The notes beneath the pieces were generated by a model, which worked only from the letters and a program-made list of their open reading frames with translations, was not told the origin of the DNA and did not search any database. Positions 1 to 7,473 of a stretch of 64,000 nucleotides of DNA are shown piece by piece. The position numbers and the translations under genes are program-made. This DNA comes from Brevibacterium oceani (GTDB lineage Bacteria; Actinomycetota; Actinomycetes; Actinomycetales; Brevibacteriaceae), in contig NZ_JABKDE010000007.1 of NCBI RefSeq assembly GCF_013623835.1, forward strand, positions 221,618 to 285,617. Reading direction: 5' to 3'. Position 1 is the first letter of the stretch, and each line of letters starts with the position of its first letter.

Positions 1-2
1 TC

Positions 3-2021
3 TCCGGCCCCGCCGAAGGCGATGCGAACCGGTGGTACGACGAATTCGCAAAGGTCGTCAAGCGGCTCAAGACCGACCGTGACTACGAGGTCGACGAGAA
101 GAAGCGCACCGTCGGTGTGCTCGAGCCCGGCATCGAACGTGTCGAGGACTACCTGGGCATCGGCAACCTCTACGACGCCGAGAACACCCCGCTCATCAGC
201 TTCCTCAACAACGCCATCCGCGCCAAGGAGCTGTTCAAGAAGGACAAGGACTACGTCGTCCTCGACGGCGAGGTCCTCATCGTCGACGAACACACCGGCC
301 GTGTGCTCAAGGGCCGCCGATACAACGAGGGTCTCCACCAGGCGATCGAGGCCAAGGAGAACGTCAAGGTCCAGGCCGAGAACCAGACCCTTGCCACGAT
401 CACTCTGCAGAACTTCTTCCGCCTCTACGAGAAGCTGTCGGGAATGACGGGTACGGCCGAGACCGAGGCCGCCGAGTTCATGTCGACGTACAAGCTCGGT
501 GTTGTGCCGATTCCGACGAACAAGCCGATGCAGCGCGTCGATCAGTCGGACTTCGTGTACAAGAACGAAGTCGCGAAGTTCGACGCCGTCGTCGACGACA
601 TCGTCGAACGCCACGAGACCGGACAGCCCGTCCTCGTCGGCACCACCAGCGTGGAGAAGAGCGAATACCTCTCCAAGCACCTGGCCAAGCGCGGCGTCAA
701 GCACGAGGTCCTCAACGCCAAGAACCATGCTCGCGAAGCCTCGATCGTGGCGATGGCGGGCCGCAAGAGTGCGGTCACGGTGGCGACGAACATGGCCGGC
801 CGCGGCACCGACATCATGCTCGGCGGCAACGCCGAGTTCCTCGCGGTCGCCGAGATGGAGAAGCGCGGACTCGACCCGGTCGAGAACGAAGAGCAGTACG
901 AGGCCGAATGGCAGGACGTGCTCAAGGCCGCCGAGGACAAGGTCAAGGAAGAGGCCGAAGAGGTCGTCGAACTCGGCGGGCTCTACGTGCTCGGCACCGA
1001 GCGTCACGAATCGCGGCGCATCGACAACCAGCTGCGCGGTCGTTCCGGCCGTCAGGGCGATCCGGGTGAGTCTCGCTTCTACCTGTCGCTGACCGATGAC
1101 CTCATGCGACTGTTCGGGTCGGGAGCGGCCGAACGGATCATGGCGACGGCGAACGTGCCCGACGATGTTCCGCTGGAGTCGAAGATGGTCTCCCGCGCGA
1201 TCCTCTCCGCGCAGTCCCAGATCGAACAGCGCAACGCCGAGCAGCGCAAGAACGTCCTCAAATACGACGACGTCCTCAATCGTCAGCGCACCGTCATCTA
1301 CGACGAACGCCGTCGCGTCCTCGACGGAGCCGACCTCGAGGAACAGGTCGCGGGCTTCCGCGAGGAGGTCATCGACGCCTACGTCGCTCAGGCCACGACC
1401 GGCCCGGTCGAGGACTGGCAGATCGACGAGCTCTTCGACGCCCTCGGCAAGATCTACGAACCCTCGATCACCTCCGAGGACCTCGCTGAGGAAGTCGGCG
1501 GTCTGGGAAATCTGTCGAAGAACCAGCTCAATCGGGAGATCCAGTCGGACCTCGAACTCTTCTACTCTCAGCGTGAGGAAGAGCTCGGAGAGGAAGCCAC
1601 ACGCGAACTCGAGCGTCGCGTGGTGCTCTCCGTCATCGACAAGCGCTGGCGTGAGCATCTCTACGAGATGGACTACCTCAAGAACGGCATCGGTCTGCGC
1701 GCGATGGCCCAGCGCGACCCGTTGGTGGAATACCAGCGTGAGGGCTTCGAGATGTTCACCACGATGCAGGACGGCATCAAGGAGGACGTCGTGCGCCTGA
1801 CGAACACCCTCAAGGTGCAGGTGAGCACGAGTGCAGCCGAGTCCGGGGATGACTCCGAGGTCGAAGTGGACGCGGCTGAGTTGCGTCATACGACTCCGAA
1901 GATGCAGCTGTCGGCCCCGTCGGAAGACGGCTCCTCGTCGATCTCGGAATCCGAGGACGATGACGAACCGGCTCCGGCCAATCGTGCCGAGCGCCGAGCG
2001 AAGAAGAAAGCGAAGAGCTGA
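3..2021 (+). CDS. secA: Protein translocase ATPase SecA, C-terminal part (5' end outside window)
   Basis: SecA is the ATPase motor that pushes unfolded preproteins through SecYEG at the membrane. The reading frame is open from the left edge, so the N-terminal Walker A region is missing. Visible are the preprotein-binding segment, the [11 protein letters not shown] motif, the second nucleotide-binding fold with [10 protein letters not shown], the [13 protein letters not shown] helicase-like motif, and the helical wing with [13 protein letters not shown]. The C-terminus is acidic then basic ([13 protein letters not shown]) and has no cysteine cluster, so the SecB-binding zinc finger of proteobacterial SecA is absent. 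This fits an actinobacterial housekeeping SecA1. The gene converges on the Rv3235-like gene with only a short gap. Confidence 0.97.
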   Translation, partial: SGPAEGDANRWYDEFAKVVKRLKTDRDYEVDEKKRTVGVLEPGIERVEDYLGIGNLYDAENTPLISFLNNAIRAKELFKKDKDYVVLDGEVLIVDEHTGRVLKGRRYNEGLHQAIEAKENVKVQAENQTLATITLQNFFRLYEKLSGMTGTAETEAAEFMSTYKLGVVPIPTNKPMQRVDQSDFVYKNEVAKFDAVVDDIVERHETGQPVLVGTTSVEKSEYLSKHLAKRGVKHEVLNAKNHAREASIVAMAGRKSAVTVATNMAGRGTDIMLGGNAEFLAVAEMEKRGLDPVENEEQYEAEWQDVLKAAEDKVKEEAEEVVELGGLYVLGTERHESRRIDNQLRGRSGRQGDPGESRFYLSLTDDLMRLFGSGAAERIMATANVPDDVPLESKMVSRAILSAQSQIEQRNAEQRKNVLKYDDVLNRQRTVIYDERRRVLDGADLEEQVAGFREEVIDAYVAQATTGPVEDWQIDELFDALGKIYEPSITSEDLAEEVGGLGNLSKNQLNREIQSDLELFYSQREEELGEEATRELERRVVLSVIDKRWREHLYEMDYLKNGIGLRAMAQRDPLVEYQREGFEMFTTMQDGIKEDVVRLTNTLKVQVSTSAAESGDDSEVEVDAAELRHTTPKMQLSAPSEDGSSSISESEDDDEPAPANRAERRAKKKAKS

Positions 2022-2039
2022 CCTCATGGTCGCTCCTCC

Positions 2040-2507
2040 TCACATCGTCTGCAGCGCCGTCATCATCCATCGGGCGGTGAGCAGTTCGAGTCGCACCGCC
2101 ACCGCCCGATAGCGGTTCGGGGTGCGCACGATGACCGTGACCTCCGCGACCGCGGGGCCGACCCGGCAGACGTGCGCTGTTCCTGGCTGTACCACCCGCG
2201 GCGACGTCAGCTCGGCCGGCGCCCGTGCCGGGGCGACCTCGGCGCGCAGCTGAGCCCGCTGATCGAGCCGAGCCAACAGCTCCGGGTCGACCCAGCGCGA
2301 GATCGTTTCGCAGCGTCGTACTCCTGAGAGTATCTCGAGGCACGCGACCGCCAACGAGGTTGCCGTGGCCGCAATGCGCTGCCTGTCATCGGCATCACCG
2401 CCGTCGCGGATGCGCGAATCGGCAGGTGCCGATGTCCGCAGTGGAATTCGAGAGCGCAGAGGCGCGGCCTGCGCCTGCGGCCTGGTGAGGGTGAGTGGGG
2501 CGGTCAT
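2040..2507 (-). CDS. Rv3235 family protein
   Basis: A small protein (155 aa) that resembles the actinobacterial Rv3235 family, whose members lie near secA; the molecular role is not known. The N-terminus is Pro/Ala-rich and disordered, followed by an alpha/beta domain with conserved stretches such as ATATSLAVACLEILSG and a strand ending in VRTPNRYRAVAVRLELLTAR. The ATG at 2507 is chosen because it overlaps the stop of the upstream LysM gene in an ATGA arrangement, which implies translational coupling. A longer frame starting at 2645 would run deep into the LysM gene. Family assignment is from resemblance and context, so moderate certainty. Confidence 0.72.
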   Translation of the reverse strand: MTAPLTLTRPQAQAAPLRSRIPLRTSAPADSRIRDGGDADDRQRIAATATSLAVACLEILSGVRRCETISRWVDPELLARLDQRAQLRAEVAPARAPAELTSPRVVQPGTAHVCRVGPAVAEVTVIVRTPNRYRAVAVRLELLTARWMMTALQTM

Positions 2508-3358
2508 TGCTGAATCTCCAATCTCTGTCCGGCGATGATGAGGCTGGGATCCGGCCCGATCGTGTCGCGGTTCGCGGTGTAGATGTCCTGCACGAGTTCC
2601 GGGACCTCGGCGGGACTGTCGGCGATCTCCTCGGCGATCGACCACAGACTCTCGCCGTCGTCGACGTCATGGACGCGCTGCTGTGTCTGTTCGGGGGAGT
2701 CGCCCGGGCGGCTTCTGGCCTCGGAGCCGGCTTCGTCCGAGCTGCTGCGGCTCGACCCGCCTTCGTCTGAGTCGCTGCGCTCCGGTGCCCGGTCGACAGC
2801 TTCGTCATCACCGGTCCCTTCGCCGTGGTCATCCTCGTTCTCATGGGCCGGAGGGTCGGTCGGCCACCCCGGATCCCGGACCTTGTCATCGGTCGGCACC
2901 TCATCAGCCCCCGACGAAGAATCGGGGGACCCCGGTGTCGAAGGGCGCTCTGCGCTGGTCGGCCAGCCGGGGTCGACGGGAGCCGCGGCCGCCGGCTCAG
3001 CCCCTGTCGGGTTCGCCGCACCGGTGGACTCCATGCTCATCGCCGGAGCTGCGTTCGCGGCCTGCACCACAACCGCGGTCGAGGCCACGGCGAGAACGCT
3101 TGAGGTCAGGAGGCGCGGCATCACCCTGATGACGGCCCTGGCCAGCAGTGCCCGGATGCGACCGGACGGGAGAATTCGAAGCAGCAGTGCGGCGACGGAG
3201 ACGAGGCCGAGTCTGGCGAACGCAACGGCCGCCGCACCGACGACGGCGAGGACGATGAGGTCGGTCGCGGACCATGGCCGAGGGATCGAGGCCCACGCCG
3301 TGACGAAGGAACCGAGCAGAACCAGCCAGCAGACGGCACATGCGATAAGACGATACAT
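2504..3358 (-). CDS. LysM domain membrane protein
   Basis: A 284-residue protein with two or three hydrophobic segments in the first 100 residues, a long Pro/Ser/Asp/Glu-rich linker (about residues 105 to 225), and a C-terminal LysM domain around DVDDGESLWSIAEEI and ending LIIAGQRLEI. LysM domains bind GlcNAc-containing glycans, so a role at the cell wall is likely. The architecture, with membrane anchor, linker and terminal LysM, is common in actinobacterial genes next to secA. It is co-transcribed with and overlaps the Rv3235-like gene by four bases. The start at 3358 lies 16 bases past a weak GGATGT ribosome site. Function beyond glycan binding is unknown. Confidence 0.8.
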   Translation of the reverse strand: MYRLIACAVCWLVLLGSFVTAWASIPRPWSATDLIVLAVVGAAAVAFARLGLVSVAALLLRILPSGRIRALLARAVIRVMPRLLTSSVLAVASTAVVVQAANAAPAMSMESTGAANPTGAEPAAAAPVDPGWPTSAERPSTPGSPDSSSGADEVPTDDKVRDPGWPTDPPAHENEDDHGEGTGDDEAVDRAPERSDSDEGGSSRSSSDEAGSEARSRPGDSPEQTQQRVHDVDDGESLWSIAEEIADSPAEVPELVQDIYTANRDTIGPDPSLIIAGQRLEIQQ

Positions 3359-3474
3359 CTAGACATCCTCCATTGGATATTGATCTCAATGATGAAGTTA
3401 GATGCTGTTTGGTGTCAATAGACATCTGCTAACTACAGCAGTGTAGTTCGTTCGATGTTCCTTTCGAGTCTTGA

Positions 3475-4023
3475 ATGTCGACTACAGCTGGGGCAGGCTT
3501 GACGATTATGGATGATCGCATAGATGCGCTCCTTGCCGACATCGAAGCCGCCGAGGCGACCGCCGGGCGGCATGCGCGACGCGGCGAACTCGGCGACGAG
3601 GTCGCGGCTCAGGCTGCAGAACGCACACTCGTGGAGCGGCTGCGGGGCGCCCTCGGCCAGAGGGTGAAGATGGTGCTGCCGATGCGGGAGATCGTCGGCA
3701 CAGCAGACTTCCTCGGTCGAGGCATCATCGTCGTTGTCGGTGCGGAGGCGTCTGTCATCTCGATCGACAGCATCCGCAGCATGCGGACGGCCTCACGATC
3801 TCACCAGTTCGATGCCGGACCGCTCGAACGCCTGGGGATGGGATCGGCTCTGCGCCGGCTCGCTGCCGACCACACGGAGGTCTCGATCGACATCGTCGAC
3901 GGACCGGGCCCAGTGCGCGGCCGCTGTGACCTCGTCGGCGCGGACTACGTCGAGATCGCGCAGCGAATCATTCCGTTCGCCGCGATCAGCGCTGTCCACT
4001 CCCGAGTCAATCCCTTCGGGTGA
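3475..4023 (+). CDS. Conserved hypothetical protein
   Basis: Not recognised. The 182-residue product begins with a charged helical part rich in Ala/Glu/Arg (MDDRIDALLADIEAAEATAGRH) followed by a beta-rich domain with repeated short hydrophobic strands (GRGIIVVVGAEASVISIDSI; GRCDLVGADYVEIAQRI). The second half looks like a small barrel of the Sm or SH3 type in which GxxVxGxVxxVGxDxVxL is typical, but this is only a resemblance. An alternative start is the ATG at 3508 (MDDRID), which would remove eleven residues; neither start has a strong ribosome site. It is monocistronic, divergent from the LysM gene and convergent with the BldC-like gene. Confidence 0.6.
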   Translation: MSTTAGAGLTIMDDRIDALLADIEAAEATAGRHARRGELGDEVAAQAAERTLVERLRGALGQRVKMVLPMREIVGTADFLGRGIIVVVGAEASVISIDSIRSMRTASRSHQFDAGPLERLGMGSALRRLAADHTEVSIDIVDGPGPVRGRCDLVGADYVEIAQRIIPFAAISAVHSRVNPFG

Positions 4024-4068
4024 GATCGCATGACCGGAACGGGACGGCGAGAGACGCGGCAGGCGGTG

Positions 4069-4290
4069 TCAGTCCTCGATGGAGCCGGTCTTGATCTGGT
4101 ATTCGGTGCGTTCGTACATGCGCTGGATATACGCTTCGATCTCGGACTTCTCGACGCGCCACTGTCCGCGGCCGCCGACCTTGATCGCGCGGAGGTCGCC
4201 CGAACGGACCAATGCCCGGGCCTGTGCGATGGAGACATTGAGCAGTTCGGCCACATCGGTCAGTGGCAGGAAGCGGCTTTCGACGACCAT
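4069..4290 (-). CDS. BldC-like excisionase/MerR-type helix-turn-helix regulator
   Basis: A 73-residue protein made almost wholly of one winged helix-turn-helix of the BldC/excisionase type. LPLTDVAELLNVSIAQARALVRSGDLRAIKVGGRGQWRVEKSEIEAYI covers the two DNA-binding helices and the wing. BldC of Streptomyces is of similar length and binds direct repeats as a head-to-tail oligomer. The start at 4290 (MVVESRFLPL) is preferred over an upstream ATG because a GGGAGAAG ribosome site sits just upstream and the extra residues are not family-like. It is divergent from the SAF/CpaE-like pair, and inverted repeats lie in the shared intergenic region. Confidence 0.85.
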   Translation of the reverse strand: MVVESRFLPLTDVAELLNVSIAQARALVRSGDLRAIKVGGRGQWRVEKSEIEAYIQRMYERTEYQIKTGSIED

Positions 4291-4338
4291 GAGATGACTT
4301 CTCCCGTTCCGTATGTCTGTCTGCTTGTTGACCTCATT

Positions 4339-4372
4339 TGCCAAAAACATTGCTTTGGCATCATTTGATGCC
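4339..4372. promoter_or_regulatory. Two overlapping inverted repeats between bldC-like and SAF genes
   Basis: TGCCAAA (4339-4345) pairs with TTTGGCA (4354-4360), and GGCATCA (4357-4363) pairs with TGATGCC (4366-4372). They lie between divergent genes, just ahead of a TACTAT box that may be the -10 of the SAF gene. This arrangement fits an operator for the BldC-like regulator or another factor; that is inference from position and symmetry. Confidence 0.45.
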
Positions 4373-4431
4373 CAATACTATCACTGGGAAAAAGTTTCTG
4401 TCATGGAATTCTCGTCCGATCTGGAGATGCA

Positions 4432-5079
4432 ATGGAGCTCTCGAAACGTATCCGCCGACCCAAATGGACCGATGCCAGGCTCCTCGTAGGAGCGGTGCTC
4501 GTCGTTCTCGCCGTCGTCGCGACCTATCTGCTCGTCAGTTCGGCCAACTCGACGACCCGGGTCTGGGCGAGTGCGAGGGCGCTCGTCCCCGGCGAGGTGC
4601 TCGACCCCGCAGACTTGACAGTGGCCGAGGTCAACCTCGCCGACCTGGGCAGCCGATATCTGTCCGCCGAGGTGAATCTGCCCGAAGGCTCGAGCGTCCG
4701 CAGCGTCGTCGCCGCCGGTGAGCTGCTCGCCGCCTCGACGGTCGCCCCGCTGTCCGAGCTCGAGGGACGTGTGGTCGCGATCGACGTCGCGGGATCCGTG
4801 CCGAGCGTCGTCGATGCGGGCAGCCTCGTCGACGTGTGGTCGCAGCCCGAGCAGAACGGGCTCGATGACGATGGGGCCGGACCCGAGCAGATCGTCGACT
4901 CCGCTCCGGTCGCCCACATCACTCGTGACGTCGGCAGCTTCGGAGTCGGTGACGGGGCTCGGATCGAAGTCTTCGTCGGCACGGGGGACCTCTCTGCCGT
5001 GCTCGCCGCACTCGACGGACGCAGCGTGCTCTCCGTCGTCGGCGCGCCCTCGCCGAACTCGGGCGAGGGCGAGCAGTGA
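4432..5079 (+). CDS. SAF domain protein, CpaB/RcpC-like
   Basis: A 215-residue protein with a basic N-terminus, one transmembrane helix (about residues 17 to 38, LLVGAVLVVLAVVATYLLV) and an extracellular SAF domain starting at VWASARALVPGEVLDPADLTVAEV. SAF domains occur in CpaB/RcpC pilus assembly proteins, where they may bind wall polymers or guide the secretin. Here no pilin, secretin or TadA ATPase gene follows; only a CpaE-like ATPase is linked, with an ATGA overlap. A GGAG ribosome site lies about eight bases before the ATG. Likely a cell-envelope protein of a minimal Tad-like or unrelated system; the exact role is unknown. Confidence 0.75.
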   Translation: MELSKRIRRPKWTDARLLVGAVLVVLAVVATYLLVSSANSTTRVWASARALVPGEVLDPADLTVAEVNLADLGSRYLSAEVNLPEGSSVRSVVAAGELLAASTVAPLSELEGRVVAIDVAGSVPSVVDAGSLVDVWSQPEQNGLDDDGAGPEQIVDSAPVAHITRDVGSFGVGDGARIEVFVGTGDLSAVLAALDGRSVLSVVGAPSPNSGEGEQ

Positions 5080-6302
5080 TGACGCAGGTCCTGCTGGCCG
5101 TCGACTTCGAGTTCGACCTCATCCTCTTCGAACTGCTCAGCGACATCGACGATGTCACCATCGTGGCCCGTCCCGCCGACGAGGTGGAGCTGCTCGCCCA
5201 CTGCCGCACCGGTGGCGCCGAGGTCGTCATCATCGGCCGCTACTTTCCCGGCCTCGACGCCGAGGTGGTCGCTGCGATCACGGCCACCGGAGCGAAGGTG
5301 CTCGGCTTCGGCAACGACGCCGAGGTGCTCACCGGGCTGGGCATCGGCTCCTCGGTGCGGACCGATGCCGATGCCACCGCGCTGGCGGCTGCCATCGAGG
5401 ACATCCGCGACTCGATGATCGTTCCGCCCAGGCCGGCGGCGCCGCCGGGGCCTCCGGGAGGGCCGGGCAAGATCGTCACAGTGTGGGGAACCGGTTCGTC
5501 TCCGGGGCGAACGCTTCTCGCGGTCAATCTCGCCGACCAGGCGTCGCGGCAGGGGCAGAAGAGCGTGGTCGTCGATGCCGACACCGTCTCCGGGATGGTC
5601 GCAGCGACGCTCGGGCTGACCGAGGAGTCCTCCCATCTGGCAAGCCTGTGCCGCTCGTTCAGCGAGCGGCCGACCCGGCTCGATCCGGAATCGGTGCCGC
5701 ATGCGGTCATCCGCGAGGGCTTTCACGCCATCACCGGGCAGACGCGACCGGAACGCTGGCCGGAGGTCCGCGCCTCCGTGCTCGATGCGGTGCTCCGACG
5801 GCTCGCGAAGATCTACGACCTCGTCATCGTCGACGTCAGCGACCGCATCGACCCCGACGACGACCTCGCCGATCCCTTCTATGATCGACACTGCGCGACG
5901 AGGGCGGCTCTCGACACCGCGGACATCGTCCTTGTGCTCGCCGCCGGTGAGCCGATCGGACTGCAGCGTCTGGTGAAGCTGCTGGGGACGCCGCGTGCGG
6001 AATCGCTGCGGGAGAAGATGCGCCTGGTGATCACGAAACAGCGCTCCAGCGCGGTCGGTTCGCCGGCCGAGGCGCGGATCCGGGAGGTCCTCGACCGGTT
6101 CGTCCGCGTGGCCCCCGACTTCGTGCTCAGCGACGACCGCGCGACTGCGGATGCGGCGATGCTGGCCGGGAAGACCCTGCATGAGCAGAATCCCCGCTCG
6201 GTGCTCGCTGCCGAGATCGCCGAGGTCGCCGCAGCCCTCGTGCCGAGTCGCAAGCGCACCCGGCGATCCCGACGGGTTCGGCACGGTTCGCGAGAGGTCT
6301 AG
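5076..6302 (+). CDS. CpaE/TadZ-like MinD-family ATPase
   Basis: A 408-residue protein with an N-terminal receiver-like alpha/beta domain (about 1 to 115), a proline-rich linker (PPRPAAPPGPPGGPG) and a C-terminal MinD/ParA-type ATPase domain starting KIVTVWGTGSSPGRTLLAVNLA. This is the layout of CpaE/TadZ, which places pili or other machinery at the pole. The P-loop is atypical: the usual GKT lysine is arginine (PGRT) and the deviant upstream lysine is absent. VVDADT and LVIVDVSD give the other nucleotide-site motifs. The start overlaps the SAF stop (ATGA), so the two are coupled. Whether it hydrolyses ATP is uncertain. Confidence 0.78.
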   Translation: MMTQVLLAVDFEFDLILFELLSDIDDVTIVARPADEVELLAHCRTGGAEVVIIGRYFPGLDAEVVAAITATGAKVLGFGNDAEVLTGLGIGSSVRTDADATALAAAIEDIRDSMIVPPRPAAPPGPPGGPGKIVTVWGTGSSPGRTLLAVNLADQASRQGQKSVVVDADTVSGMVAATLGLTEESSHLASLCRSFSERPTRLDPESVPHAVIREGFHAITGQTRPERWPEVRASVLDAVLRRLAKIYDLVIVDVSDRIDPDDDLADPFYDRHCATRAALDTADIVLVLAAGEPIGLQRLVKLLGTPRAESLREKMRLVITKQRSSAVGSPAEARIREVLDRFVRVAPDFVLSDDRATADAAMLAGKTLHEQNPRSVLAAEIAEVAAALVPSRKRTRRSRRVRHGSREV

Positions 6303-6305
6303 GAT
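6300..6305 (+). promoter_or_regulatory. Putative -10 box TAGGAT of a leaderless transcript
   Basis: TAGGAT followed by seven bases and then the ATG at 6313, with no room for a Shine-Dalgarno sequence. Transcription would begin at or next to the start codon. Confidence 0.5.
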
Positions 6306-6312
6306 GGGACGC

Positions 6313-6798
6313 ATGCCCATCCGCTGCTATATCCCGACCACTCTGACCGCGCTGCGATCGAGGCTGACCGACCTCCGGGCAGTCGCCCCCGACGAAGCGC
6401 ACCGCGGACTGCGCGGAGAGGAAGCCGAAGCAGCCGAGTTCGATGCGCTGTGCATCGCCGCCGCGCTTGCGGCCGATGCGGCCCTCGAACCGTTCGCCGC
6501 CGTCGCCGAGGTGGACGCTCCGGATGCCGGGCTCGGGCCTCGCGTCGTCGTCGCCTACGATGCCTCCGATGCGAGCCCGCGCGAAGCGCTGACCGAGGGC
6601 TTCGACCTCATCGCACTCGCGGAGGTCGACATGGATGCTGTGGCGAGCTTCCACCTCGATGAGGAGGCGGATTGGGACGAAGCCGTATCGCTCGCCAGGG
6701 AATCAGGGCCGACGGCAGCCGCGGATCGCCTCGGCGAATCGGATCTGCTGTGGTACGACGCGACAGAACTCGACCAGCTGCTCAGCGAACTCGGCTGA
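6313..6798 (+). CDS. DUF6912 family protein
   Basis: A 161-residue acidic protein that resembles an uncharacterised actinobacterial family (DUF6912), recognisable by its opening MPIRCYIPTTLTALRSRL and the alternation of short strands and helices rich in Ala, Glu and Asp. No catalytic motif is visible. The ATG at 6313 is chosen over that at 6304 because the latter lies inside the predicted -10 box (TAGGAT), and the family starts with a short M-x-R/V-Y-I-P-T-T strand. It follows the CpaE-like gene closely but seems to have its own promoter. Function unknown. Confidence 0.72.
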   Translation: MPIRCYIPTTLTALRSRLTDLRAVAPDEAHRGLRGEEAEAAEFDALCIAAALAADAALEPFAAVAEVDAPDAGLGPRVVVAYDASDASPREALTEGFDLIALAEVDMDAVASFHLDEEADWDEAVSLARESGPTAAADRLGESDLLWYDATELDQLLSELG

Positions 6799-6867
6799 GC
6801 CGACCGACCGAGACTGATCGGCCGATTCCGGCCAGCCGACCGGCTGAGCCGGTCTCGACACCTCGGC

Positions 6868-7332
6868 TCAGGCAGTTTCGAAGCGCTGGAGACGATCGCT
6901 CAGCCGCTTCTGCAGGATCGGCACGACGGCCTGTTCGATCATCGCCCCGAACATCGGGATCGACGAACTGATCTCGGCGTGCGCGGTCAGCTTCGTCGCT
7001 GACTCCACCTCGTGGAGCTCGAGGACCGCATCGATTTCGACCGGCACCCCGGCCGCACGTGCGGTCATGCGGACCTCGGCATCGGTGCCGAGGACGTCTC
7101 CGGGAATCATGTAGACCTCGACGAGCTCGGTCTCCGAAGGCAGCCGGGACGCCAGCGCGGAGGGCAGCTCGGTCTTGGGCATCGGTGTCCGCACGGTCAT
7201 CTCGGTGTCGGGATCGATGTGTTCGGCACTGGCTTCGGATCCGAGCTTCTCCCAGACTGCGACATCGGCGAGTTTGGTCAGAAAAGTCGTCAGATCTTCC
7301 GCATAGTCATGATTGAGAGTGAGAGTTCGCAT
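6868..7332 (-). CDS. DUF2505 domain protein (SRPBCC-like)
   Basis: A 154-residue protein of the DUF2505 type. The sequence shows the alternating long strands of a START/SRPBCC-like fold (VRTPMPKTELP, ETELVEVYMI, VPVEIDAVLELHEV, TKLTAHAEISSSIPMFGAMIEQAVVPIL) and a C-terminal helix. Members are thought to bind a hydrophobic ligand, but no ligand is known. It reads towards DUF6912 and away from glutamate dehydrogenase. There is no clear ribosome site before its ATG, which may therefore head a leaderless message. Confidence 0.75.
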   Translation of the reverse strand: MRTLTLNHDYAEDLTTFLTKLADVAVWEKLGSEASAEHIDPDTEMTVRTPMPKTELPSALASRLPSETELVEVYMIPGDVLGTDAEVRMTARAAGVPVEIDAVLELHEVESATKLTAHAEISSSIPMFGAMIEQAVVPILQKRLSDRLQRFETA

Positions 7333-7420
7333 AGCTTAAGTCTGCCAGCGAACTGACGCTGCTCCGCGGCATGCCGCTCGGCGTGCCTTTCTCGTTATTT
7401 GGGCATAGTGTTGGTGATGG

Positions 7421-7438
7421 CGGTTCGACGGCGAACCG
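7421..7438 (+). promoter_or_regulatory. Hairpin upstream of glutamate dehydrogenase
   Basis: CGGTTCG and CGAACCG flank a four-base ACGG centre, 36 bases before the chosen start codon of the dehydrogenase. It could be an operator or a structured leader. Only the symmetry is seen. Confidence 0.4.
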
Positions 7439-7473
7439 AATGACGATTGCCCGCTGATCATAGAGGTGACAAG

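Noticed and set aside
22..447. Small plus-strand frame inside secA
   Set aside because: Ser/Arg/Thr-rich translation typical of an off-frame in GC-rich coding DNA.
4524..6320. A 598-codon frame on the minus strand across the SAF/CpaE pair
   Set aside because: Composition-driven shadow. Both sense genes have domains and overlapping start/stop signals.
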